Assembly (NCBI GenBank): GCA_016081115.2
Contig: CM071932.1
Span: 57,486,659 to 57,550,658 of the forward strand
Direction: 5' to 3'
Source of the DNA: Rehmannia glutinosa
Lineage: Eukaryota > Streptophyta > Magnoliopsida > Lamiales > Orobanchaceae
DNA length: 64,000 nt
Part shown: in pieces, positions 46,560 through 60,300 of the stretch
How positions within the stretch are numbered: position 1 is the stretch's first letter
How the letters are laid out: every line of letters begins with the position of its first letter
Program-made: the position numbers and the translations under genes
The notes under the pieces: model-generated
Seen by the model: the letters and a program-made list of their open reading frames with translations, nothing else
Database searches by the model: none
What the model was told of the DNA's origin: nothing

Positions 46560-47060
46560 ACTCATGCCAGGCGGTCTTACGGACCAAAATTTGTTAGACG
46601 GAATCCAAAATCGATCTGGTGGTATTTTTGTAATATTAGTAATGGTATTTTTGTAATATCAAGAAACTTATATTAGCAGTTCCGCTAAAAAATATTACAG
46701 TCCCTCGAAAAATTATTAGTACATAGTTCACTTGAAAGTATTAGTTTTGTAATATTGGACAATGATATAGTTTCACGACAAGAGCGCGGAAAAGTATTAG
46801 GTTTTCACTGTAAAGTATTCGTGTGTAATTTACTTGAAAATATCTAATAATCCCCCTAAAAATTGGTAGTTTTTTTCGTCAAAAGTATTAGTCGTCTCTG
46901 TGAAACGTATTAGTAGTTCCCCTGAAAAATATTAGTTTTTTCTTTGAAAGATTTTTAGTAATCCCCTGAAAATTAAGTATTTAGTTTTTCTAATAAAAAA
47001 AGTTTTAGTATTCTCATAAAAGTATTAGTAGGTCCCCTAAAAATTATTAGATATTCCGCT
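46560..47060. repeat. Divergent CCTGAAAAATATTAGT-type repeats
   Basis: Phrases 'cccctgaaaa-tattagt' and 'gaaagtattagt' recur more than ten times. The block opens with a GGCGGTCTTACGGACC inverted-repeat-like end near 46570. No coding potential was seen. Confidence 0.55.
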
Positions 47061-48002
47061 AGATCGCTTAGTTCACGGGTCGGGTAGATTCATTAAGCTG
47101 GATCAGTCTAACCGTTAGACCATCTAACAGGATATTACCTCATTTTTTAAATATTTCACGACGTGCATGTCGTGAATTGGAATATGGGTGGTCAAGAGTG
47201 AAGACCATTCATTAAGGTAGGGGTGACAATTCTTGACATGACACGAACACGTACACAAATAGCACTAACACGAATCTACCACGATGTTACCGTTTTTCTT
47301 AAAACGTAGTTATCTTATATTTTACTTAATTTTTATTGTATTTTGAATATAACTCAAAATTTGACCCAAAGTTGAACACCAACATGATCCCATGACCCGA
47401 ATTGACACCTCTACATTAAGGGCACTTTGGTCATTCATGATAGAAAAATGATTCTTATAACTTTGAGCAATAAAAAAGTCGGACTATCCTATCTAGGTAT
47501 ATGAAAATTTCTCCCGGCCCAAAACTATATGAGTTTATTAAATTCTAAAATTAAATTAGTAACTCTTTATTTTCTAAAATAAATTCAAATTCAATACCCT
47601 CGTAACACTTCAAAGGGAAAAGTTTAATTTTAATGCCTAAAATATACTATGTTTTCAGATTTAGTACCTCACTTTCTGGTCATATCAATTTTAGTAACTC
47701 ATGTTATAATACTATTTAATCACTTTCCCCGTATTTCATCAAATGTTTGTTAATTTAGATACATCATGTTTTAGTTTTTAATCACTCTATGTCACAAAAA
47801 CTGATTGAAAAATAAAACATGGGGTTAGGGCTGATCAACAAAAACCAAAAACCGCTATAACTGATCAAATCAAACCGCACCACACCGTAATTGCTTATTT
47901 ATTGGAAAAATCACGATTAAAATGTTTCAATTAGACCGCACCCCATAAGATGGTGCAATTACAATTTGAAGTCTCAAACCGCACCAACTGCACCACAAGT
48001 AG
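47060..48002. other. AT-rich non-coding sequence
   Basis: No gene seen. A 'aaaccgcaccacaccg' stretch at about 47840-47990 resembles degenerate ends of plant hAT/MITE families, but no boundaries could be set. Confidence 0.4.
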
Positions 48003-48106
48003 AATACTACATATATATACATATATATATGTATATATATATTTCATATATATACATATATATGTATATATATATATATTTCATATATATATATACGTAT
48101 ATTTTT
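48003..48106. repeat. (TATA/ATAC) microsatellite
   Basis: Compound TA, TATACA and TATG units over about 100 bases. The Tyr/Ile-repeat open frame across it is an artefact. Confidence 0.95.
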
Positions 48107-48518
48107 CTCAATCTATAGTATATTTGTGTATAATTACGCACTGCCATATTTAATTATATATTTTCATTGGTTTATTGTGGGTATATTAGTGAATTTTCTT
48201 AATAGCTTAATACGTCAAAGGTAAAGAAAAATCATAGGCCAGTAGGTTGCCGTCATTTCTTGTTATGGATGTACGTTGTATAATGAGATTGATGTAGAAA
48301 ATTTGTAAAATTGGATATTAAAATGTTGAAGTTATGGAAGTATTTGCGATAACGTCTGCTTTTAGAAAAAATAATTTATTGTAGCATAACTAGTAGTACT
48401 TGGGAATCGTAAGTTGGTAGGGTTTGAAAATAAAATCAAAAGTTGAGAGTTTTTGGTGAAAAGGTTGTAAAAGGGCTTATTTATTTGTAAAAATCAAACG
48501 TACAGAAGCAAAAAATCT

Positions 48519-50403
48519 TGTTAGGAAAATTTATGATTAGATTTTGATGATACCATTTAAAGCATAAAGTTGGCACCCCATTTTATTTGTAATTTAACTT
48601 GTAATAGATAGGACTGCATGAGCTGAGTTGAAATCAGCTAAGTTGAATATTACAAGAGTCGACAGAAGATTGGAGAGAAGACCCAGTTGTGTGTCAGCTG
48701 TGTGAAGCCAAGGGAAGGATCAGTCAAGTGACAGAAAAGCTGTCCCAGTCATTTGACTGACAACTAAGTCATTCCAAGATAATTGGAATGGAATGTCAAA
48801 GGGGTTTGCAACAAACAAGACTTGAAGAAAGCTGATAGAGATCTGTTATCAACACAAGTCAAGGTTTTTGATGGAAATGGGCATGTGTCACCCTGCCAGC
48901 AATAAAGTTGTTTGCTGAAATAGTGCAAAAAGCAAGGAACCAATAGGATGTACCTGAAAACCTGCTGAGACCAATGAAAGACTGCAGAGCATTAAAATCA
49001 TAGTACGATCGTCATAAATACTGCAAGGACAAGACATGCCAACAACCTACGAGTGAGATTTGAAACATATGTCTATCTCTTCAACAGACATATTTTCGAA
49101 TCTTCACTATAAAAGGCTGAGGAAGCAAGTGAGAGAAAGTTACGAATTTCATAAGACATTCAAGCAAGCAAACCCACAAATACTCTCAAGCTTTCAAAGA
49201 CAATTCTCAAGCCTAAAACCGAAGGAACTCAATCAAACACACTCAGTGAAGAAAAGATTACTTCATCAAGTTGAAGAGGAAACTCTTTGAAGAACAAAAG
49301 TGTTCTACTCTCCACGGTTGAAGGAGAATTAGTAAGGTTCAAGTTCGAACCACAAGCTTTGGGCTCGTTGGAAGGCTGCATGATCAATTCCAAGAGTTCG
49401 AGGGAGTTGAAGTAGCAAGACAGGCATTTTGTGAAGAAGCTGAGTCCGAGGAGCAGCCAGTTGTGTGATCGAGGCTAACTCGAACTGTTGACTACTTTGT
49501 AACCAAGATTTGTTACTTAGTGGATTCCTCCAGGAGTTGGAGAAGAGTGGATTAGAGGAATTACCCCATCCTCGAACCACTGTAAAATTGCTTGTGTCTT
49601 ATTTACTTACAACACTTTAATTTCTAGCTTATTATTTATATCTGCTGAACTAAACTAATAATAACATTTGCTACAAACAAGGGTCGGAAAACAAGTTTAA
49701 AACATTAAGGGTGAAAAGTCTTCCTTCAAGAAAAAAACCAAATCAATTTGTGAATTTAAGTGTTAGCTGATCCCAGCTGAGTTATACTATCAACAACTCA
49801 GTTGAGTCTGTTAAATGGGTAATTTTGTTGAAGTAAGCTAACCTAGTTGTCCCTCAAGGTTTTAGCTTATTTGAGTTAACTCTGAAAAATATTTAAAAGT
49901 ACCAAATCAAAAAATTTGGTAAGTTTTATTCAACCCCCCCCCAAGCCCCATTCTAAACCTTACTACTCACTCCTTGGGACCTACAAGTGGTATCAGAGTG
50001 GTTGGTTCATTGAGCCTTCCGCACTGGTTACTGAACTAGATCTCAGTCTTTTCAAAAGAAACAACACTTGAGTCTTTAAAGCTTTTATTTCAAAAGCAAC
50101 ATTATTATCATGGAAGCAAATCTAACTCGCATTCCTATATTTACTGTGGAAGAGTATGATGACTGGAAAATTCGTATGCAGGCTCATCTATCAGCTTTGC
50201 ATGATGAAATATGGCTAGTGATAGAGGATGGGCCACTGAAAATTCTAAAGGTCAACATTTCTATAAGAAGAGCACCTCCAACTGAAGGAGAGGATGCTGC
50301 AGCAGAGCCCAAACCTGCTATGGTTGAGAAGCCTCATTGTGAATGGACCAACGAAGACAGAAAAAGATACAATCTTGACAATGTTGCCAAGGACATCCTA
50401 TAT
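48519..50403 (+). mobile_element. Element C: Sirevirus-like LTR and start of gag, interrupted by element B
   Basis: The LTR runs TGTTAGGAAAATTTATG (48519) to GGGACCTACA (49985), 1,467 bp, related to but clearly diverged from A and B (it keeps the TATAAAAGGCTGAGG box near 49108-49122). The primer site TGGTATCAGAG follows at 49988. Gag is cut at 50403 by the LTR of element B. The rest of C must lie beyond B, outside the window. Confidence 0.9.
50110..50403 (+). pseudogene. Element C gag N-terminus, disrupted by insertion
   Basis: From ATG 50110 the frame is clean for 98 codons (MEANLTRIPIF, YDDWKIRMQAHLSA, KRYNLDNVAKDILY) and is better preserved than the same region of elements A or B. It ends exactly where element B begins; frame beyond 50403 belongs to B's LTR. 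It helps as a reference for judging indels in A and B. Confidence 0.9.
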
Positions 50404-51961
50404 TGTTGGTCCCAAGGTGTGAGTGTAAGGTTTAGAAGGGGGGGGGTTGAATAAACCTTACCAACTTTTCTAATTAGTCTTTTTAAGTATTCAGAGTTAA
50501 TACTTCACAGCTGTGTCCTTGGTGGACAGCTAAGTTAGTTAATCGGTGGAGTTAGTCACTCAACGACTGATCGATTTGTTGATAGAATAACTCATTTGTT
50601 AAGACTAAAGACTTAGCTCAACGTGGTTTGTTTTTTGGAAGACTTAACACCCTTAAATTTGGTTTAGTTGATTTAATACTTGGTTTTAACACTTAGAGAT
50701 TATCAAGTGGATAGCAAATTTATCACAGAGTTAAACAAATAAGATGCGGGAATTAAAGTGTTGAAATGTAAATGACACGATAAGTTTTTATAGAGTTTCA
50801 AGATCGGGTAATTCTTCTACTCCTCTCTTCTCCAACTCCCGGAGGAATCCACTAAGTATTGATCGATACGAGTGGTAGCATCCCAGATACAAGTCTTGAT
50901 CACACAAACTAACTTGATCCTTTGGGACTCGATCCGGAGATGCCTTGGTCACGCGGTGGCTTCTCGCACGACTCGGCCTTTCTTCTTCACAGGCATTTTG
51001 CTTTGCTACTACAACCCACTTGCTCAAGCTTCTTGGATTTGATCACGAAGCCCTCCAAAAACTTGAGACTGGTTCGACCTTGAACATTTCTACAATCCTC
51101 TGTGGAATGTAGACCCCTTGATTCTTCAAAAACTTCCTCTTCAACTGATTGAAGTTATCTTTCCTTCACAGGTGAGTGTTGGATTGATTTCCTTCGTAAT
51201 GTAGACTTGAGGATTGATCTCGAATGATTTGAGAATATCTTAGGTTACAGTTCAAATATTTGCTTGAATGTTCGTGGTTCAGGTAACCTTCTCTCAGAGT
51301 TATTCCTCAGTCTTTTATAGTGATCTTTCAAAAATCTGCCCGTGGAAGAGATATGCTTATTTTTTGAAAGTCACTTGTGGTCGTTGGCTTGTCTTGTTGT
51401 AGTCCTTGAAATTGCCACTTCCTCGTATGAATTGTTCTTCAGCTTTTCAGAGTTCTGACATGGTGCAGTGCTTCCCATTGGTTTATTCCTTTTGCACGCT
51501 TCTGGGACTGAGCACTTCAAGAAAGCTAGTATGGAGATATTACTTGTTTAAGTAATTCTCTTGATTTCTGTGCAACGGATCTCTTCAGTTGTCTTGACAC
51601 TCTCTGCATTTTCTTAACATCCCCAGGTGACTTTGAGTCACTTCCAATCATTTGATGACTCTTGTCACTTCAACCTTGAGACTTGGTGTCTTGAGTTAAC
51701 TTGATCGATACTTCACTCGATTGCATCTGTTTGCACCTTGATCGAGTTCCGTCTTATCTTCTTTGCCATACTCATTTGCCTCGCAGCAGAGTCTTCCTTC
51801 TAGTCTCCAGTTGTCTTCTTGCATGTTTAGGCATAACTGACTTAACTCAGCTTGATCTGCCCTATCTATTACAATGCAGTTTACAACAAAAATGTGGTGC
51901 CAACTTCCTATTCTAAGTTTTACATGGCATTCATCAAAATCTACAAAATGATTTCCCAACA
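50404..51961 (-). mobile_element. 3' LTR of element B (1,558 bp)
   Basis: Plus strand TGTTGGTCCCAAGG...TTTCCCAACA. It has the same length as the 5' LTR of A. It is collinear with the other LTR at 62982 but differs by small indels concentrated at CAG/CTG and CG-rich spots. Confidence 0.92.
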
Positions 51962-51975
51962 ATTTCCCCCTTTTT
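51962..51975 (-). promoter_or_regulatory. Polypurine tract of element B
   Basis: The reverse complement reads AAAAAGGGGGAAAT, identical to that of element A and flush with the LTR. Confidence 0.9.
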
Positions 51976-52284
51976 GATGATGCCAAAACTTAAAACATTC
52001 ATACAATTATTTAACAACAAAGATACATACAGAGAAATGTAGAACCACAGATGTATGTTTAGAATCGATCTTTTATTGATCATAACATTCTTGTTCTTTA
52101 CATAGCTGTTTACAGAGTGTATCAGAGCTTAAGCCCAAAAAAAATATCAGAGCTTAAACGGGGCTTAGACTAACCATATTGTTCTATATCTACTCACGTA
52201 CAGAAATTGCATAATTTTATTCAATGTATAGAAGACTTACATTAAGTGTATTTACATAGTAAAATACATGAAGGGGTGGACAAC

Positions 52285-55200
52285 AACACTTCATCTCCTT
52301 CGCTGCCTCCTTCTTTCATCTTCTTCTTTTCATATGCCTTCCGGGCAACTTCATCTCTTCTTAGTCTCTCTTGTCTCTCCTCCCATAGCTGAGTTTGTCT
52401 TTTATTTTCTTCTTCAATTCTTTCCACATACTCAGCATTGTTCTTAGCCACTTGCAGATTGGCTACTTCATCAAAACCAGCCCAGTAGATCCCTCCTTTC
52501 TTGCCTGGATCTATGTACTCAATGTTTTTGGGAAGAGATCTAGGTCTCGAAACCTCTTCCTCCACCATCGCTTCTTCCTCGCCTCGGGCGTGTATTATCT
52601 TGGGGTCTTCTTTTTCCGGTGAGTGACTAGCGGAGTGACCAGCAGAGCGATCGCTAGGTAGTCTCTGTCTCGCCTTCTTCACATCTTGTGAGACCCTTTT
52701 TCCCAAGATACAAGTCCAGTGCTTGAGCCATGGACATGTTTGCGAAGTATCCTTTGAGATGCGGCGTTTTAAATTCATCAAGCGATCTTGGCTCGATTCG
52801 GCATCCGAGATGGCATAAGTGTCTCTGTCTACTAGAATGCCTCCATGTTGTTTGAGAATATCCATAACTCGGGCATTCATCCTTCCTTCCACTTCCTCCA
52901 TCCCTCGCTTCAACTGTCTTTCTCTTTTCACCATTGGTAGTGCAGAGTGTTGGAGTGGCGAGTCACTTGGAGTTCTTTGATAATATCAATTGTGACAAGA
53001 CTTTGTTGGGCGGTTTTAGCAATCATCTAGGTCACAACTTTCGATCCTTCCCCCTCAACAGACTTCCCTTTTTTTTTTTCTTTTAATACTTCCTCAGCTG
53101 TCTTTGCCTTCACAGCTGCTCCCTTCTTCTCAACTTCAGATCCCTTCAGCCATTTTAGGTATTCCTCTTCCCCCTTTTTGGCATCATCAAAGGAGAGAGG
53201 AACCCCCGGAAACAAACTAGCAAGCAGGAAGTCAAGTCTGGCGATAGCCGAGTTCGTTCAGTCTGCTGAGTGTGTCACGAAACTCGAACGAGTAGCGTTG
53301 ATTCGACTTTAATCAACTTCATCTCAGCCATGAGAAGACTGAATTTTCTATCCATGATTTCTTCCATACGCAGGAGCTCATTCTTATTTTGCTCACGCAG
53401 CAGATTTATCTTAGCAGTGTGAGATTCATGCATTTGCTCAATGTGTTCTTTCAATTTTGTCTTTGCATCGGCATTCTCATTTCGCTGGACCAACAACTTG
53501 TTGAACAATGTTCAAATATCTAGCTTGTTCCACACGCATTGTTTCTTCTTTGTTGCCACCACTCCCGGATTCTCGACTATTATGCCTCTCAAGTCGAGTA
53601 GTAAGGTTGGCATCCCTGTTATCCGATCTCATGTCCATCGAGGCCTGGTGCCTCTCCATCCGTTCCATTTCAGCAAATAATGCTTTGAACACCTCCCGAA
53701 CTTGATTTGTTCCCTCTGTTTGATTGATGCCAAGCAACGTCAAAATCATAGGCGGTGAAAACGATGGTATCGATGGAATGACAGGATCAGTACGTGGAAG
53801 CGCTCGAGATCTCTTTCTAATTCTTGGGGAGGTCGGGTACCTCCAGAGAAGGAAATGATTACGCAAAGGGATCATCATAGGAAAGCGGGATTTGTTCAAT
53901 GATGAGTGGTGCTCGTGAAGTTCCTTGTGGAGTCGAACTGCTGCAGCTTGGGGAACTGCGCTGTGATGGACTCTGTTTAATTTGGGTCTGTTGTGAAGTT
54001 GACCGACTTGCCGAGCCTCATTTGTGTCAACAACTTCGTCGGTCTCTGGTTTTTCCAAGTGAGTTGGTGGTCCTCGGCCTTATTAGAAGCGTCATCGGAC
54101 GATGATGAGATTTCCATGGGTGGCTCATCATCAAAGTTGAAAGTTTGGCGAGTAGTCTTGAGGTCGACTTACTCGTGGTTGGAACATCCTCGGTGAGTCT
54201 TTTGGATCGATCAGGGGATGACTCGACTTCATTATCTCCTTCCGATCCGAGAAAGGTTACATCGGGATTATCCCGGGAATCGTGAAGCGCACTTATCTCC
54301 TTTTATGATAGATCAATGATAGCGGGAGGGATGTTCTGACTTGACTTCTTTACCCCGGGAAGTCTCAACCTCCCGTTGGCCTTCATTACCTCCTGCAGTC
54401 TCAACTACGGCGAGGCCTTGGACATCCCTTTCGATGTGTCATTTGTCTTAGGGTCTTCTCGGTGGCATCCATTAGAGTCTCAACTCCATGGATTGCACTT
54501 TCGCCGCCCAGTGTTAACTCCCGTGGCATTCCTTCCTCGTGCCTCGACCGCATTAGCGGCGTCATTAGCCTTTGAGCGGTTGGCACCTCGGTGAGATAGT
54601 CTCAACAATGCCTCGAGCCTCGTTGATGACAACTTTGTGTACTTTGTGTTTGTTCCTTTTCCACTTCGCCTCCTAGATTCATTGTGGAGTCAGCTGCAGC
54701 AACCTTTGACCTTGTTATAGTGGAGGGAGTTTCCCTCTCACGGTGGCATACCCGGTGAGTGACTTGGAGTGGGGTCACTCATCTCCGGACTCGGCTATTC
54801 CCACCGAGTATTCAGCCATTGGGGCGGTGGTAAGACACCTTTATTAGGGGTTGGCTCAACTGGGGTCCCCACACTCCCGGTTTCATCGCAGTTCCTTAAT
54901 TCCTTCTTCCGAGTGAGTGGGAAGTGGTGGCAGCAACAACGGTGGCAATATTCGCACCACTCCCATTGGGTCTATCTCGGTATGTCTTGGAGGACTCCTG
55001 GTCCCTCCATCATTCCTTGCTCATGAAGGATTCTCGACTCTTCCATTGCTTCTTTGCATTTGCAACTCTTACGTGGCGGCAAAGAACAGGGTCCAGATCC
55101 TCATCACTTTACGATAGGACGTCAAAGTGAGGATGTGTATGTTACGGGTGCGGTGATAGGGCAGATGTTGGCCTTCTCACGTGCCTCTGCGTCTCATTTG

Positions 55201-56840
55201 CTTTAGCCCGTTCATTTTCTTTTCGAATCTCAAAGTATATTGATGCAATTATCTCGTCAAGGGCTTGCAAAGATTGTGTCCACCTCAAGAAATCGAAGAG
55301 TTCTTCTTCCTCGGCCAATGAACTCGGATTTTCAAAGCGCACTGGATAGGCTCAACTTCCATTTTCTCCACTCTCGCGGACGATTTGGATGTGCGGATAC
55401 AATGGAGAGTGCATGATTACATCGTCTTCATCATTCTCTCTTTGGCCCTTGTTTTAGGGTATTAAGGGTAGGTAGAGACCCATTTGCTCGACACCTTCGA
55501 CCTGTTATAGGTGGAGAGACAACCCTGTTAACAGGTGATTTGGTTGTCTCGGTTGTGCCTTGTTCCTCACTTTCATTACATCTCTGGTGGGTCATCGAGT
55601 TGCCTCTGTGATCGGCCTCGGCAGACGGACTTGGCGGTTTCATCAATCACTCGGAGACTCCACTTCTCCCAGTCTCGGGTATCTTCTCCGGTGAGTGGTC
55701 GACTCGGCCCGGTTTCTCAAGCTCTAACGCTTGAAAAGTCTTCTTCTTCTTGTTTGAACCAGAGGGATTTGGTTCGACAAGGTTTCTTCGAGTCTTGGGC
55801 GGCGGGGGCGATCTTTGTTGTTTTCTTCGAGGAGTGGCCGTCTTGGCATATCGGTTCTCCTTTTCTTGACAAGAAGAAGGTATTTGAGATTCCTTCTCCC
55901 GCGGCTTGCGGCGGGAGACACTTATTCTGCGGGGTAGTAGGTGACTACTGCGCAGGGGCAGGAGCATTTTTCTTCTTCTTTGCTGCAGGAGCAGCAATTT
56001 TCTTAGCAGCTGCAGGAGCAGCCTTTTTCTTTGGAGGAGAGGAAACAAGCTGTATCTTGAGTTGGTGATTCCCCCTCACTGTGATCGCTCTTTTAGCGTA
56101 GCTCTCTTTGTGCGCCGAGAGAGGTTTGATCTCGAACATTCTCTTGTTTACATGGAATGCCTTTCCATGTTGAAGAAGGACTTTCTTCACTTCCATTATT
56201 CGGCCAATTACCAGGCCGTATCCCAGGGAACCTCCAAACGTTCCATCCTCCTTGAAGGATTTGTTCCCAACGCGCGCAGTCTGACAGACAAACTCATTGA
56301 TTCACTTTCTTTTCCTCAATGATCGCAGCCATTACGATCAATTTTGCTTTGGGACGAGTTGGTCAAAGCCGCCAAATTTGATGTCTATGCATTTGGCAAC
56401 GATGTCCAACAATTTGTGGTAGTCCTCTTTTGACCTTTTGTTAGTTGTGTAGACTATCTTTTTCAAAGACGGTCTTGTCTACTTCCTTCCAAGCAGCAGC
56501 AAAGTAAACATCAGCTTCATTGATTTTGGTGTTCCTTCCGCCGTAACGAGCAAGTGTTACGCCAAATCCTTGGCGTAATGATGAACTCCTTCCCGTGAAC
56601 AGAGGATTTGATCCCCTTATCGTGAATCTCAGCGTTCACGTAGAACTGTGCAACCTCTTCCACATAGGTCATCGGAAACTCCATCTTCAGAAATGGTTTT
56701 AGCCCAGACATTTCTAGTTTTTAAGCGATCTTCTTTACGAGGGCGTCATCGGACCCATGTTTGACCATACCCTCGAAATCCACAGTAGACCCGGTGTGGA
56801 TTTGCTTTCCTAGCTTGACAAAATCATGAGTAGATGCCAT
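52285..56840 (-). pseudogene. Element B accessory gene, function unknown
   Basis: ATG at 56840 begins MASTHDFVKLGKQIHTGS, aligned with element A's accessory gene; the end is near 52285. Better-preserved pieces show more of the protein: EVAQFYVNAEIHDKGIKSSV then a GKEF motif (about 56650-56590), a Lys/Ala/Pro tract with repeated KKKAAPAA-type units (about 56050-55945), a region with ERMERHQASMDMRSDNRDAN (about 53660-53600), and charged coiled-coil segments at 53508-53275 and 52934-52300. The first part resembles the 'putative plant transposon protein' domain; the Lys/Ala/Pro tract resembles a DNA-binding, histone H1-like tail. Several frame breaks remain. Confidence 0.7.
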
Positions 56841-57390
56841 TTTACAGTATTTCACCGAACGAAACTTAGAAGGTTATTTGAAGATTGATAGGGTTTTGAG
56901 AGAGAGTTTTTGCCTTTGCTTTTGAGAGAGAGAAATGAACAGTTTTTGGTAATGTGTGAGAGAAACGGACGAAAGAGTTTAAGTATGGTTCATGAAAGGA
57001 CGTGCGAGTGGTTTTTGAAATGTGATCGAAATCAACGGCTTAGGTTTTGCACGCCGATTAGCATTTAATGTCTCGTATTTAATGCGGCAGCATTTATATC
57101 CAATCATAAGCTTGGTGTGCAGCTTTTGCCTGTACACGTCATAATTATGCTGACATCATTCTTAAAAACATTCCGCTTAGTAAAAATGATGCGTTTTTGT
57201 CACTTTGCTCATAAATGACTCAGCTTGTCCATTAGCTGATTTAACTCTTCTTTCCTCGCATGTAAATACTCAGCTGTCAGCTAACTCGGTACAACTGTCT
57301 TTCCGATACGGCTAATTCACTTAGTTGATTTGAGAGTTCAGCTCTTTTTCCCTTTTCGTGTGTCATTTCTTTTCTTTGAGTCTCCGAGTG
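56841..57390 (-). promoter_or_regulatory. Pol-to-accessory gap of element B with candidate promoter
   Basis: Non-coding on the minus strand, with a TATA-like CATACTTAAAC patch near 56980 and a TTTCTCTC-rich leader running to the accessory start codon. It is conserved in position and wording with element A's gap at 24223-24775. Confidence 0.45.
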
Positions 57391-60300
57391 TCACTCAATT
57401 AACCCTAACTCATGCTTGAGTTCTTCAAATCTTGACTCACATAATGGTTTTGTGAATATGTCACCCAAGCTGTTTATCGGTTGAAATATATTCAAGGTGA
57501 TGTCCTTCTTTTCAACATGATCTCTTATGAAGTGATATCGACATCGATATGCTTTGTTCTTGAGTGCAACACAGGATTTTTGAGTGATTGCAATTTCACT
57601 TGTGTTATCACACATGATTGGAATTTCCTTTTCTTCAACTCCATAGTCTCTCAACTTTGTCTCATCCATAGGACTTGGGCACTGTTTTGCCCCGCATGAC
57701 TATGTATTCCTTCATTTGTAGAGGTGGCTATTGAATTTTGCTTTTTGCTAAACCAGGAAATTAGCCTATTTCCAAGAATTTGACATGTGCCTCGAGGTGC
57801 TCTTCTGTCAACTCGCATCCAAAGATAGTCAAAGTCGAATAGCCAATTAGCTTGAATCCACCTTCCTTTGGATACCATAAGCCAACTTCTTGGTTTCCTT
57901 TCAAATATCTCAAGATCCTCTTGGCTGCGAGTCATATGGCTTTCTTTTGGAGCAGATTGAAATCTTGCACATACACCTACAAACAAAGGTGATGTCCGCA
58001 CGCTTCTTTGTGAGATAAAGCAATGATCCAATAAGTGCTCGTATCTTGTTTGATCTGAGGCTTGCCATCTGCATCCATGTCCATTTTGGTGATGTATTCA
58101 TTGGTATTTTTATCAAGACTTCTCTTACCAAATTTCTTCATTAAATCTCTCGGTGTATTTTATCGACTTATGAAGGTTCCATCCTTCAATTTGTTTCACT
58201 TGGAGTCAAGGAAGAATGTCGGCTCTCCCATCATGCTCATTTCGAATTTGCTTTGCATGAGATTTGAAAATTTATTACACAGCTCTTTGTTTGTGGATCC
58301 AAAAATAATGTCATCCACATATATTTGAACAAGTAATATACTCTTCGCATCTTGAATTCTGAAGAGTATTCTATCCACTTTGCCTTTTGTGAATCCGTTC
58401 TCAGTCAGGAATTGTGACAAAGTATCATACCATGCTCTGTGTGCCTGTTTCAATCCATATAGAGCTTTCTTGAGTTTGTATACTTTATCTCCAAGAGTCT
58501 TCTGCTCAAATCCTGGAGGTTGTTCAACATACACTTCTTTTTCCAATAAACCATTAAGGAATGCACTCTTTACATCCATTTGATATACAATAAAATTCTT
58601 GTGGGCTGAATAGGCAAGAAACATCCTTATAGCTTCCAATCTTGCTACATGGGCAAATGTTTCATCAAAATCTATCCCTTCTTCTTGGCAATATCCTTTG
58701 GCTACTAATCTTGCTTTGTTTCTTACCATAGAACCTTCCTCGTTCATCTTGTTTCTGAATACCCATTTAGTGCCAATAACATTTTGATGGGTAGGTCTTT
58801 GAACCAGTTCCCACACTTTATTTCTTTCAAACTGGTTCAACTCTTCTTGCATGGCTTGAATCCAATGTGTGTCATCCAGTGCTTGTGACACATCTTTAGG
58901 CTCTATTTGTGAGATAAAACAGGTGAACATTGCTTCTTGTTGAGTTCTGGATCTTGTTTTGACACCTTCTCTTACATCTCCAATGACTAGTTCTGGCGGA
59001 TGGTCTCTCAACCATCTTACATCATGTTGGAGTAAGTTAGTGGATTGATCGTCTTGCGGCTATGTTGCTTTGATCAGACTCTTTCGTCATCATTTAGCGC
59101 AGATTTTCCGATTGTTTTTGAGACTCGGCTATCTCATCTTCATCCGGGTTTATAATTCCGGCTTGACTTGACAAAGATAGGGACTCTTCTCGCATGGTTG
59201 GTTGATTCACTTATCGGTGACTCTTCAATGTCTTCTCCATTTACATTTGGCTCATCAAACACCACATGAATGGATTCTCTCTGTAACCATAGTCCTCTTG
59301 TTGAGTACTCTGTAGGCTTTGCTTTTCGGTTGAGTATCCCAAGAAGATACCTTCATCGACTTTAGCATCAAAATCCTTTAAATTATCTTTGCCATTGTTA
59401 TGGATGAAGCATTTGCATCCAAATATTTTAAAATATGCAACATTTGGCTTTCTCCTGTCCAAATCTCATAGGGAGTCTTTGTCATTTGTCTGTTTATCAT
59501 GCATCTATTTTGAGTGTAGCATCTTTGTGTTTATTCCTTGACCCAAAATCTTTTAGCCCCTGCTTGACTAACACATGGTCCTTGCTTTTTTAAGGGTTCT
59601 GTTCTTCTTCTTTTCGCAACTCCATTCTGCTTTGTGGAGTCCTTGCTTGCAGATAATTCATGACCAATATCATTTTCAATAAAATATTGAGTTATTATAC
59701 CATTGACAAACTCGGTTCCTCTCACGATCTTATTTTGATAATGGTTTGACTTTTCTCATTTTGAATCCTCTTCATCACCAATTTGTGGTAGTTTCAGAGA
59801 GTTTCTTTCTTCTTACACATGAATATTGTCCATGTATATCTTGAGTAGTCATCTACTATCACCAAGGTGTATTTCTTCCCACTTATGCTATTTGGTTCAA
59901 ATGGACCGAGATAGATCCATATGTAGCAGTGCAATATTCTTGTTGAAGATGGACATGTCTTTTCTTTGAATGATGATTTGATTTGCTTTCCCATCTGGCA
60001 TGCATCACATACACTTTCCTTCTTGTATACCGAGTCTGGAAGTCCTTCTACAAGATTGCTTACGGCAAGCTTGTTAATTGTTTTGAAATTGGTGACTCGA
60101 CTTCTTGTGCCGTACCAACTTGATTGATTGTGCTCTTTGCTAATAGACAGGTGTTTGGTGTTGCGATTGACCAATCCACGACATACATGTTCTTTTTTCT
60201 GCATCCTTGCATCACAATTTCATTTGATTCAGTATCCTTGATTTGGCATATACCCATGTTAAATCCAACATTATATCCCTTGTCACGAGTTGGTGATGCT

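Noticed and set aside
47950..48153. Tyr/Ile-rich 67-codon frame
   Set aside because: It is translated from a TATA/ATAC microsatellite.
49988..49999. Met-tRNA-like TGGTATCAGAG strings (also at 4446, 18664 and 62968)
   Set aside because: These are retrotransposon primer sites of 12-18 bases next to LTRs, not tRNA genes; no cloverleaf surrounds them.
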